7,804 nt of DNA from DATKKK01 sp964354625 (GTDB taxonomy: Archaea; Thermoproteota; Bathyarchaeia; Bathyarchaeales; Bathycorpusculaceae): assembly GCA_964354625.1 (NCBI GenBank), contig CAYHAK010000063.1, forward strand, positions 1 through 7,804, written 5' to 3'. This document shows positions 1 through 6,459 of the stretch, piece by piece. Under the pieces are notes generated by a model. It was not told the DNA's origin. It saw only the letters and a list, made by a program, of their open reading frames with translations, and did not search any database. The translations under genes and the position numbers were made by a program. Each line of letters opens with the position of its first letter. The first letter of the stretch is position 1.

Positions 1-86
1 ATGAGGGGCTGATCGAGGCTCTTTCGCGTTGGCGTCATCACTTCTGCCGTGTTATGGTTTCTTTAATATTGCTGGTTTCGAAATAA

Positions 87-98
87 GTGCTTTAATTG
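87..98 (+). promoter_or_regulatory. Candidate archaeal TATA box of lonB
   Basis: The stretch GTGCTTTAATTG looks like an archaeal TATA element and would place a transcription start near 118-122, giving a leader of about 35-40 bases before the GTG start of lonB. A second AT-rich block at 61-71 (CTTTAATATTG) could serve the same gene or a leftward one. The start codon itself is supported by a strong ribosome-binding site, GGAGAGGTG at 142-150, seven bases before GTG 158. Motif inspection only. Confidence 0.35.
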
Positions 99-157
99 AT
101 TTTATGTACGTTCTATGGTGAGGAACGGGCTAGGAGTCACTGGAGAGGTGTACGGGC

Positions 158-2401
158 GTGCAGTTTAACTCGTTTGGAAATGAAGCTGAGATTCTTGAGA
201 GGCATGTTAATGGCAGAGAAGTCAGGGTCAAATGGGACTGGGGCAGCTTTGAGAGCACAGAGGGTTTCCCGGTTGACGACAGCCTGATAAACTGGGCAAT
301 AGGACAAGAACAGGCGCTGAAGGAATGCTTCCTCTGCCTTGACGAGTGGATTCACAAACTCAAGTGGCTCGAGGAAACAAAATGGTACGAAAGCTGGAGC
401 AACCCCGACAAGACTAAACCATCCGCAAAGACCGTGATAAGCCCAGGCCCGTACCTGCTGCTTCTGGGCGACCCAGGCACAGGCAAGTCACTCATCGGGA
501 GAGCCTTAGCCGAGAAGCTCACACAAATCTACAGGGAAAATGGCATAAAGATCTTTGACGTTCTGTGCTGGAAGAATGCGGCGTTGCCCAGCCAGCCCAG
601 AGTTTCAATTCAGAAGACCGGAGACGCAAAGAAGATTATGCAGAGAGAGCAACTAAGAGAGCTAAAGCGGAAATTCGTAACGAAAATAGGCTTCAAGGCG
701 CTACAGCTCTTCTTGGTGATTATGGGTTTGTTCCTGCTCACTTTGGGATTCTATTTTATGTATCAAGCCTACCAAACATGGGAAGCCAACCCTCCTTTCC
801 TAGGCGAACCGCTGAAAGATTACTATCAGAACAATTTTCTTGACTATTTCGCAGCCAAGTTTGTGGGCCTTGTGCCAATGACTTTCATACCAGGGGGCAG
901 TCTCATCTTCTTCGGCGTTTTCATCTGGTGGTTCGGAAGACTCGGCGGAATGGGGAACCTAAAAGGAGTCTCGGGAGCTCAACAGACAGACGTGCCAAAA
1001 CTAATAGTTGACAACGGTTCAGGCCACGCCCCGTTCGTGGATGCAACAGGGCACCGAAGTGCTCAGATTTTTGGCTCAATAGCCTGGGATCCATATCAGA
1101 CTGGAGGTTTGGGAACACCGGAACACCAAAGAGTCAGTGCCGGTGACGTCCATCGTGCGTCACTAGGCATCCTGTATATTGACGAAATAAAGAACCTCGA
1201 CCCCGAAGAGGCAATCACGCTACTGACAGTGCTCGAGGACGGCCAGTTGTCGATAACGCTAAGAGGAAAGTTGCATGGTGGCGACACTGCAGCAATGGCG
1301 GTCTCCACCGAACCTGCGCCTGCCATAACGTTCCTCGTCGGCGCCGGAAACTTCGACAGCATAGGCCAGATTCACCCAGCTCTAATGGACCGCATCTACG
1401 GCTACGGCAAGGTCGTGAGAATGAACAATGACATGCCCAGCACCGTCGAAAACAGGCGCAAGTACGTGCAATTCATCGCACAGGAAGTCAACCGTTTCAA
1501 CTTGATCCCGTTCAACAGAGGCGCATGTGTCGAAATAATGGAAGAGGGCAGACGCAGGAGTAACAAGAAGGACGCGTTGACGACAAGGTTCAGACCGCTG
1601 ATTTCGATCATTAAGACTGCTGCAACTTTGGCAATGAACGAGGGATGCAAGGTTGTCGAGAGAAGGCACGTTAGAGAGTCGCTTGAGAAACACTGCAAGA
1701 CAATCCAGAGACAGATATTGGAGCATGAGATGAACGAAAGGGGAAAATTGCTCGAGATTAAGCCTGAAGGAGCCAAGCTCGGCCAAATATACGGACTGGC
1801 CGTCGTCAGAGACCCCTACAGCGGAGAGATGGCCGGAAACGTTCTCAGCGTCAAAGCGAACATGGTCAAAAGGGCAGAGCTTCAGAGACCCTACCCACTG
1901 AAAGGCTACTACAAGGTCACAGGCGTAGCAAAAGGCCAAAGCTTCATCTCAGACAGCGTGTCAAAAGTCAGAAGCGTAATCCTCCAGAAATACGGTATAG
2001 ACATAGCCCAAGATTATCTAACTCACATCGACTTCGCCCAATCCTACGGAGTGGACGGGCCATCTGCAGGGGCCACGATGACTATACTGCTCTGCTCTCT
2101 TATCGAAGGAAAGCCAGTAAGACAAGATGTCGCGGTCACAGGAGAGATAAACCTCGGCGTCGGTAACTCCATTCAGATCACGGCTGTCGGTGGAGTCTAC
2201 GAGAAGATCAAGGCTGCTGAGGCCTGGGGATTCAGGAAAGTCGTCATACCTAAGAAGAACTATGAACACTCAATCGACACGAAGGACTACAAGATACAGG
2301 TAGTACAGGCCGAGACGTTGGACGACTACTTGAAGGAATGTCTGGTTGAGAAACCGACCCTCAAGGTTCCCTTCGAGACTTATAAACGCAAAAGACAATA
2401 G
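158..2401 (+). CDS. lonB: Membrane-anchored ATP-dependent protease, archaeal LonB type
   Basis: This 747-residue AAA+ serine protease should unfold and degrade damaged or regulatory proteins at the cytoplasmic membrane. An IGQ motif (residues 48-50) precedes Walker A GDPGTGKS (104-111). Two hydrophobic segments (about 181-204 and 235-260) lie between Walker A and Walker B (ILYIDE, D342/E343); this insertion is the hallmark of archaeal LonB. A sensor-1-like N398 and a candidate arginine finger R412 follow. The C-terminal Lon domain has catalytic S636 in DGPSAG and K683 in GGVYEK. At 747 residues it is longer than familiar archaeal LonB proteins (about 620-650), largely from an N-terminal extension and a tryptophan-rich insert around residues 62-96. 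The serine motif is of the LonA kind, whereas classical LonB has EGDSAS. The GTG start follows GGAGAGGTG by seven bases. The family is secure; the subfamily is less so. Confidence 0.93.
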   Translation: MQFNSFGNEAEILERHVNGREVRVKWDWGSFESTEGFPVDDSLINWAIGQEQALKECFLCLDEWIHKLKWLEETKWYESWSNPDKTKPSAKTVISPGPYLLLLGDPGTGKSLIGRALAEKLTQIYRENGIKIFDVLCWKNAALPSQPRVSIQKTGDAKKIMQREQLRELKRKFVTKIGFKALQLFLVIMGLFLLTLGFYFMYQAYQTWEANPPFLGEPLKDYYQNNFLDYFAAKFVGLVPMTFIPGGSLIFFGVFIWWFGRLGGMGNLKGVSGAQQTDVPKLIVDNGSGHAPFVDATGHRSAQIFGSIAWDPYQTGGLGTPEHQRVSAGDVHRASLGILYIDEIKNLDPEEAITLLTVLEDGQLSITLRGKLHGGDTAAMAVSTEPAPAITFLVGAGNFDSIGQIHPALMDRIYGYGKVVRMNNDMPSTVENRRKYVQFIAQEVNRFNLIPFNRGACVEIMEEGRRRSNKKDALTTRFRPLISIIKTAATLAMNEGCKVVERRHVRESLEKHCKTIQRQILEHEMNERGKLLEIKPEGAKLGQIYGLAVVRDPYSGEMAGNVLSVKANMVKRAELQRPYPLKGYYKVTGVAKGQSFISDSVSKVRSVILQKYGIDIAQDYLTHIDFAQSYGVDGPSAGATMTILLCSLIEGKPVRQDVAVTGEINLGVGNSIQITAVGGVYEKIKAAEAWGFRKVVIPKKNYEHSIDTKDYKIQVVQAETLDDYLKECLVEKPTLKVPFETYKRKRQ
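2379..2387 (+). promoter_or_regulatory. Candidate TATA box for hjc inside the lonB 3' end
   Basis: CTTATAAAC is a good match to an archaeal TATA element and lies in the last codons of lonB. It predicts transcription from about 2410 and a leader of about 57 bases before hjc. If real, hjc can be transcribed independently of lonB. The inverted repeat TAGAG-TG-CTCTA (2399-2410) would sit between this box and the start site. Inference from motif and spacing only. Confidence 0.35.
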
Positions 2402-2449
2402 AGTGCTCTAGCTCTGAAGGAAAACGTGTTACTTAGTAGCGCGCGCTTC

Positions 2450-2464
2450 GGAGCAGAAGGCTCC
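2450..2464 (+). promoter_or_regulatory. Small hairpin at the hjc ribosome-binding site
   Basis: GGAGC (2450-2454) and GCTCC (2460-2464) form a five-base-pair stem with an AGAAG loop, ending two bases before the hjc ATG. The only Shine-Dalgarno-like bases (GGAG at 2450, AGAAGG at 2455) lie in the stem and loop, so the fold could modulate hjc translation. A stem this short can arise by chance. Confidence 0.3.
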
Positions 2465-2466
2465 TG

Positions 2467-2898
2467 ATGGCCAGGAAAATCGATAGAGATGCCATCCGCA
2501 GATGGCGCAAGAGAGGCTTTTACAGCGAAAACGTCTTAGTGAAGCTCTTGAAAAAGAATGGTTACAACGCCGTGCGCATACCAGTCAGCAACCCTAGCCT
2601 CAGCCCACTGCCGGACATAATAGCCAGAAAAGGACCCCACACTTACGCATTCGAGGTCAAAAACGCAAGCTACTACGCATACTTCCCAAAATCCCAAATC
2701 GACAAACTCTTCAGATTTCTAGACCAATTCCTTCCAGTGGACAACACGCAAAGGCACGCCATTCTTGGAGCGCACCTTGGCAAACGATGGATTTTCAAAG
2801 AAATAGACTGGAAAGACTGGGAAAAGAATAGGCTTCCAGAGAAGGCCAGAATCCTGAAGAGAGACAGAGGCAACTTCAATCTGGAAAAGGGAAGCTAG
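2467..2898 (+). CDS. hjc: Archaeal Holliday junction resolvase Hjc
   Basis: Hjc is a homodimeric nuclease that cuts four-way DNA junctions during homologous recombination and replication-fork repair. The 143-residue product has the usual size and the PD-(D/E)XK active-site pattern: E21 in the first helix (GFYSENVLVKLLKKNGY), D50 in LPDIIA, and E63-V-K65 in AFEVKN. An aromatic stretch (YYAYFPKSQIDKL) follows the catalytic lysine. The first 16 residues are strongly basic, fitting DNA binding. The ATG follows a weak AGAAGG (2455-2460) six bases upstream. The gene starts 65 bases after lonB on the same strand; it may be co-transcribed or use the TATA-like box at 2379. The related archaeal resolvase Hje shares the fold, so the exact subfamily is inferred. 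Confidence 0.92.
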   Translation: MARKIDRDAIRRWRKRGFYSENVLVKLLKKNGYNAVRIPVSNPSLSPLPDIIARKGPHTYAFEVKNASYYAYFPKSQIDKLFRFLDQFLPVDNTQRHAILGAHLGKRWIFKEIDWKDWEKNRLPEKARILKRDRGNFNLEKGS

Positions 2899-3013
2899 AG
2901 AATGACCGAAAACGGGTGGAATCGTTGCCATCGAGACCGTTACATTGCAGAGCTTGTCGCCCCGCTTTCTGCTCATGCCCATGACTTGGCATATGCAAGG
3001 CGAACACAATAGA

Positions 3014-3019
3014 TTTAAA
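3014..3019 (+). promoter_or_regulatory. Candidate TATA box of rpl35ae
   Basis: GATTTAAAC in the 160-base gap between hjc and rpl35ae resembles an archaeal TATA box. It predicts initiation near 3040-3043 and a short leader. In that leader GAAGG (3051-3055) is nine bases before the second ATG (3065) and only three before the first (3059). The rest of the gap shows no gene or clear RNA. Confidence 0.45.
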
Positions 3020-3058
3020 CTACGCATCGCACCTTCTGCAGGAGCAGTTTGAAGGCGC

Positions 3059-3334
3059 ATGTTTATGGCTGAATCAACCCAAGGCGTTATCATCAACTAC
3101 AGGGTAGGCCCCAAGTCTCAGGCATCAAAAGAGTGCATAGTCCAGTTCACTCAGATACTTTCTGTTGCCAAAGCCAGCGAGCTCGTTGGAAGGAAGCTGA
3201 CCTGGAAAAGAGGCGAGTGCAGGATAATCGGGAGAATCGTTGCCTTGCACGGCAAGAAAGGATTCGTTAGGGCAAGATTCAGGAAGGGCCTTCCAGGACA
3301 AGCCTTGGGGGCAGCTGTCGAGCTGACTGCCTAG
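3059..3334 (+). CDS. rpl35ae: Large-subunit ribosomal protein eL33 (L35Ae)
   Basis: This is a small beta-barrel protein of the 50S subunit, shared by archaea and eukaryotes and absent from bacteria. The 91-residue product has the family landmarks in order: an N-terminal GVIINYRVG strand (residues 9-17), the VGRKLTWK segment (43-50), and the signature HGKKGFVRARF (64-74) running into GLPGQALG (77-84). Length is typical. The real start may be the second ATG at 3065 (protein beginning MAEST), because the upstream GAAGG is then nine bases away instead of three. The gene appears to have its own promoter. Its TAG stop overlaps the stop of the convergent gene: the tetramer CTAG at 3331-3334 ends both. 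Confidence 0.95.
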   Translation: MFMAESTQGVIINYRVGPKSQASKECIVQFTQILSVAKASELVGRKLTWKRGECRIIGRIVALHGKKGFVRARFRKGLPGQALGAAVELTA

Positions 3335-4011
3335 GCTCTAACGAAGAACAGTGAATCAGTGTAAGCTGGCAACTGATTCAGAAAATCTTGTACTTGAAGA
3401 ACCGGCACAATAGGTACGTTGTCGAGAAACTTGCAGTTTCCAGTCGTAAGTGACAAGACCACTGGAATTAGTTTCGCATGGCTCCACGAGGCACATTCGG
3501 TCTTGTAAACCAGATTCGGTAAGGCTTGAGCCAGCGCCGAAGTCCGTTCCATTTGTTCCTTGACTATCTTTCTAAGTGCAGATAGGTGCAATCCATGTCG
3601 CCAGTGCTTACAGTCAACGCAAACAGCCAGTGGCTTTCTTGACCCGACAACGTCTACTTCCCAACGTCTCCCGCCATGCTTGAACCGCAGATTTCTCGCT
3701 ATGCTATATCCATTTTGTTCCAACCCTATAGCGGCAATGGCCTCGAATTCCTGCCAACGCAGGAGAGTACTCACGCGTTCAAGGTCGGCACCCAACTGCA
3801 GCGCATGCATGGCAAGCTTCAGGCGTTGGGCAGTGTCAACTTCAACGAGGCGATGCTGGCAATAAACTAATCCTTCGTTTTGCAGTTTTCCAAGCAATTT
3901 CTGAACGGTGGCCGAGGGGAGATTTGCGTCTTTATTGATTAGTTCATATGAAACAGCCCCGTTTGCAGTCAGTTTCAGGACGGATAACACCAGTTCCATC
4001 TCAATACTCAT
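3331..4011 (-). CDS. Winged-helix protein fused to a restriction-endonuclease-like (PD-(D/E)XK) domain
   Basis: The 226-residue product has two parts. Residues 1-58 look like a winged helix-turn-helix: a hydrophobic helix, ELINKDANLPSATVQKLLGKLQNEG as recognition region, then a short wing (LVYCQHRLVEVD). Residues 85-170 resemble the Mrr-like restriction-endonuclease fold: WQEFEAIAAIGLEQNGY with E90, then WEVDVVG with D120, then VCVDCKHW with D133-x-K135 supplying the D-x-K. All expected catalytic positions are present, so nuclease activity is plausible but unproven. No methyltransferase or specificity subunit lies in the window, so a classical restriction-modification role is unsupported; a DNA-repair or DNA-binding role fits equally. 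It is divergent from the HAD gene and ends on the rpl35ae stop. ATG 4011 is preceded by GGAG about 12 bases away; M5 is an alternative start. Confidence 0.75.
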   Translation of the reverse strand: MSIEMELVLSVLKLTANGAVSYELINKDANLPSATVQKLLGKLQNEGLVYCQHRLVEVDTAQRLKLAMHALQLGADLERVSTLLRWQEFEAIAAIGLEQNGYSIARNLRFKHGGRRWEVDVVGSRKPLAVCVDCKHWRHGLHLSALRKIVKEQMERTSALAQALPNLVYKTECASWSHAKLIPVVLSLTTGNCKFLDNVPIVPVLQVQDFLNQLPAYTDSLFFVRA

Positions 4012-4070
4012 GCCACTTGCGCTCCGAACCTGACATGAAAGTGCCTAAAGTGAACGCTCTTTTCAGGTCT

Positions 4071-4080
4071 GCTTAAAAGC
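4071..4080 (-). promoter_or_regulatory. Candidate TATA box of the winged-helix/nuclease gene
   Basis: Read on the minus strand the sequence is GCTTTTAAGC, a good archaeal TATA match. It is about 60 bases before ATG 4011 and predicts a leader of roughly 35-40 bases. Confidence 0.45.
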
Positions 4081-4284
4081 TTTGCTGTCGGATCCCATAG
4101 TGAGGCACCGTCCGTGAGGAGAAGAAGAAAGCGACACATCCGAGTGTTCACCTCTTGTCAACAACATGTCTCATGATTAGGCGGCCTTTTTGAACGGCGA
4201 AGAATCCCCTTGAACCCGGCTTTTGCAAAATGCTGAAGCTAAACCAGTGTAGACGAAAGCGTTAGGCATGTCTCTGTTTAGCTC

Positions 4285-4300
4285 CGAAGGGTAACCTTCG
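4285..4300. other. Stem-loop with GNRA-type tetraloop
   Basis: CGAAGG and CCTTCG form a perfect six-base-pair stem closed by GTAA, which as plus-strand RNA (GUAA) belongs to the stable GNRA tetraloop class. It is in the middle of the 437-base gene-free stretch. It could be part of a structured RNA or leader; no T-rich terminator follows directly. Confidence 0.35.
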
Positions 4301-4382
4301 ACGATTTTCCCTCATTGCTTGTGCACATGCTCTATTGCGGCTTCGCGCGCGCCATGGGAGTTCAAAGATTTGTTGCAAGATT

Positions 4383-4398
4383 ATGTCCGTGCGGACAT
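4383..4398. promoter_or_regulatory. Operator-like 16-bp inverted repeat upstream of the HAD/aminotransferase genes
   Basis: ATGTCCG (4383-4389) and CGGACAT (4392-4398) are perfect seven-base arms around a TG spacer. The last base of the right arm is the first base of the TATA-like box TTTAATAT, so the repeat covers the expected TFB-recognition element. A protein bound here would probably block transcription of the downstream genes. The cognate regulator is unknown; the divergent winged-helix gene at 3331-4011 is one candidate by proximity only. Confidence 0.5.
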
Positions 4399-4405
4399 TT
4401 AATAT
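4398..4405 (+). promoter_or_regulatory. Candidate TATA box of the HAD/aminotransferase unit
   Basis: TTTAATAT predicts transcription from about 4427-4430. GGGAG (4434-4438) then lies in a leader of about 20 bases, ten bases before the TTG start at 4449. Confidence 0.45.
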
Positions 4406-4448
4406 CGGGTTGCGGGGATAGTAGGTCAGTACTGGGAGAACGTGTCGC

Positions 4449-5141
4449 TTGGCTGGAACTAAGGCGGTGCTCTTTGATCTGAATGGGACTCTGGCTTACG
4501 TGAAAGATGGGATTACTCACAATGAGCTATCTGAATACTTGTTCAGCCGAGGCTACGAAGTCTCGCCGCAACAACTTGGTGCAGCATGGAGTTTCGTGTC
4601 GTTTGTCGACTACCCAAAACATGGTTACAGGAACTGGCATGCCTACTTGTCTAGAGTTCTTTGGAGGCTGAAAGTCGAAGTCGACAAAGAGACGCTGGGC
4701 GAGATCATCAAATTGCTGAAAAGCAGACCTTACCAGTTATATCAAGATGCCAGAAGCGCGGTGCCTATGGCAAAGAACAGCGGATTCAAGACAGCTGTAG
4801 TAACGACAATAGCCTATTTCAAGTTCAAAGACGCTCTTTTGCCTATTAGAAAGCACCTAGACCTTGTCATGACAGGCTACGAGGCCGGATGCGACAAGTC
4901 AAATCCGAGAATGTATCAGAGAGTGCTGCAGATCTTAGGCGTCAGACCTCAAGAAGCCGTCATGATAGGCGACGAGCTAGAGCTTGACTCATTGCTTCCC
5001 AAGCGGCTAGGCATCGACGCAATCCTGTTGAATCGGAAAGATAAGGACAAAGGGCAGTCTGTTGATGCTTTTGTATACGACCTGAATGAAGCCATGGAAA
5101 CCATAATAAACAAGCGGAGCAAAACTGAACAAGCCTCATGA
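4449..5141 (+). CDS. HAD-superfamily hydrolase (phosphatase-like)
   Basis: The 230-residue product is a HAD-fold hydrolase, most likely a cytosolic phosphatase on a small phosphorylated metabolite. Motif I is FDLNGTL with nucleophile D10; the second acidic position, usually Asp in phosphatases, is N12. Motif II is VVTT (T119/T120), motif III K150 in CDKSNPRMYQ, and motif IV IGDELELD with D175 and D180. Residues 17-100 form a helical C1-type cap. The only plausible start is TTG 4449, ten bases after GGGAG; it puts motif I at the usual distance from the N-terminus. Its stop overlaps an out-of-frame ATG (ATGA), and the aminotransferase begins 13 bases later, so the two are very likely co-transcribed. 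The substrate cannot be read from sequence; phosphoglycolate phosphatase or haloacid dehalogenase annotations would be guesses. Confidence 0.88.
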   Translation: MAGTKAVLFDLNGTLAYVKDGITHNELSEYLFSRGYEVSPQQLGAAWSFVSFVDYPKHGYRNWHAYLSRVLWRLKVEVDKETLGEIIKLLKSRPYQLYQDARSAVPMAKNSGFKTAVVTTIAYFKFKDALLPIRKHLDLVMTGYEAGCDKSNPRMYQRVLQILGVRPQEAVMIGDELELDSLLPKRLGIDAILLNRKDKDKGQSVDAFVYDLNEAMETIINKRSKTEQAS

Positions 5142-5154
5142 GAAGGTTTCGCGA

Positions 5155-6447
5155 ATGGTTGAGAAGTATGCTCAGAAAACTTCGAAATCGAAGGCTTTGT
5201 TTGAACGAGCCCAGAAAGCCCTGCCTGCAGGCGTGTCTTACGGCATCAGATACTTCGACCCTTACCCTTTCTACACCGCGAAGGCGAAAGGGAGCAAGCT
5301 CTACGACATTGATGGAAACGAGTACATCGATTTCTGGCTCGGTCACACTGCGCTCATACTTGGCCATAGTCCGTCTGCTGTGATGAGTGCTGTCAAGAGT
5401 CAGTTGGCGAACGGCACCATCTTTGGGACATCTCACGAAACGGAGGTAGCGTTGGCAGAGCAAGTAGTGAAGATGGTTCCAAGCGCAGAAATGGTGCGTT
5501 TCACGAACTCGGGAACTGAAGCAAACATGTACGCAACGCGTTTGGCCCGCGCATATACTGGAAGGGATAAGATAGCCAAGTTTGAGGGCGGATGGCATGG
5601 CGGTTACGATGCGCTACACATAGGCGTCAAGTATCCTTACGACGTTCCGGAATCTGCGGGCTTGTCTGCTGGCGCGCTTCAAGATACGATAGTCTTGCCC
5701 TTCAATGACTTTGGGGGTGTAGAGGAGAAACTAAAGGGAGAGAAGGTGGCCTCGATAACGATTGAACCTGTCCTCGGCGCCGGTGGTTGCATACCGGCTG
5801 AAAAGGAGTTCCTGAGGAGCCTGAAGGAATACTGCAACGAGAAGGGAACTCTACTCATTTTCGATGAAGTAATCACGGGGTTCAGGCTTGCGCCTGGGGG
5901 AGCACAGCAGTACTATAACGTAACGCCCGATCTGACGGTTTTGGGGAAGATCCTTGGAGGAGGGTTTCCGGTGGGCGCATTCTGTGGAAGAAAAGAGATC
6001 ATGGAAAGGATGAACCCGAAAATCTATGAGAGGCCGAACTGCTCGTTCCATGGCGGAACGTTTGCAGCAAACCCGATCACGATGAAGGCAGGTCTGGTCA
6101 CACTCAAACTTCTGGAAGACGGCAACCTGACAAGCAAGCTGAACAGGTCTGGAGACAGAACAAGAGAGCGCCTTCGAGAGATATTTGGAGCTAGTCGCAT
6201 CGAGGCAAAGGTTACCGGAGCTGGTTCGCTTTTCAATGTGCACTTCGCCAAGGGAGAACTGAGAGATGCGCGAGACGTGGCCAATGCGGACAGGAAGAAG
6301 CTCTTGGAATACGATCTGTGGCTGATCGCACAGGGCGTATTCTTCCTTCCAACCCACAACGGCGCGTTATGCAACGCGCACACGGAAACGGACTTGGAGA
6401 GGTTGTTCTTGGAAACGGAAAGATACCTGAAAAGTCAGAGGGAATGA
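5155..6447 (+). CDS. hemL: Glutamate-1-semialdehyde 2,1-aminomutase-like class III aminotransferase
   Basis: This 430-residue fold-type I PLP enzyme belongs to the HemL family; HemL converts glutamate-1-semialdehyde to 5-aminolevulinate for tetrapyrroles. Visible landmarks are SKALFERAQKALPAGV near the N-terminus, LYDIDGNEYIDF, the phosphate-binding NSGTEA (118-123), FEGGWHGGYD, IFDEVITGFR with PLP-nitrogen-binding D237, and GKILGGGFPVGA with Schiff-base lysine K265. Length matches the family. Several places differ from typical HemL: WHGGYD for YHGHxD, FAANPITM for LSGNPLAM, and a changed C-terminal stretch. No other haem or cobalamin genes are in the window. It may therefore be a HemL paralogue with another substrate, perhaps acting with the HAD protein encoded 13 bases upstream. 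AGAAGG (5141-5146) supports ATG 5155. Confidence 0.83.
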   Translation: MVEKYAQKTSKSKALFERAQKALPAGVSYGIRYFDPYPFYTAKAKGSKLYDIDGNEYIDFWLGHTALILGHSPSAVMSAVKSQLANGTIFGTSHETEVALAEQVVKMVPSAEMVRFTNSGTEANMYATRLARAYTGRDKIAKFEGGWHGGYDALHIGVKYPYDVPESAGLSAGALQDTIVLPFNDFGGVEEKLKGEKVASITIEPVLGAGGCIPAEKEFLRSLKEYCNEKGTLLIFDEVITGFRLAPGGAQQYYNVTPDLTVLGKILGGGFPVGAFCGRKEIMERMNPKIYERPNCSFHGGTFAANPITMKAGLVTLKLLEDGNLTSKLNRSGDRTRERLREIFGASRIEAKVTGAGSLFNVHFAKGELRDARDVANADRKKLLEYDLWLIAQGVFFLPTHNGALCNAHTETDLERLFLETERYLKSQRE

Positions 6448-6459
6448 GCTTGCCGTGTT

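Larger units (their letters stand above)
4012..4448. other. 437-base intergenic region between divergent genes
   Basis: No convincing protein gene is seen. The left end carries a minus-strand TATA-like box (4071-4080) and the right end the operator-like palindrome and TATA-like box of the HAD gene (4383-4405). In between are a perfect palindrome TTTTGCAAAA (4221-4230) and a stem-loop CGAAGG-GTAA-CCTTCG (4285-4300). The stretch is longer than two promoters need, so an unannotated small RNA is possible but not shown. Confidence 0.5.

Noticed and set aside
1382..1939. 185-codon open frame on the minus strand inside lonB
   Set aside because: It is antisense to a well-supported conserved protein, and its translation shows no recognisable domain.
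2975..2992. Inverted repeat ATGCC...GGCAT between hjc and rpl35ae
   Set aside because: The arms are only five bases with an eight-base loop and no T-tract, so it is not distinguishable from chance.
4173..4235. Candidate C/D box guide RNA (ATGATTA as box C, CTGA as box D, 63 bases)
   Set aside because: Box C has a mismatch at a key position, there are no clear C'/D' boxes, and no terminal stem pairs across the ends.
4012..4448. tRNA gene in the divergent gap
   Set aside because: No T-loop consensus (GTTCRA with a flanking stem) paired with an acceptor stem was found on either strand.
5851..6357. Long minus-strand open frame inside the aminotransferase gene
   Set aside because: It is antisense to catalytic motifs of an intact PLP enzyme and has no recognisable family features.
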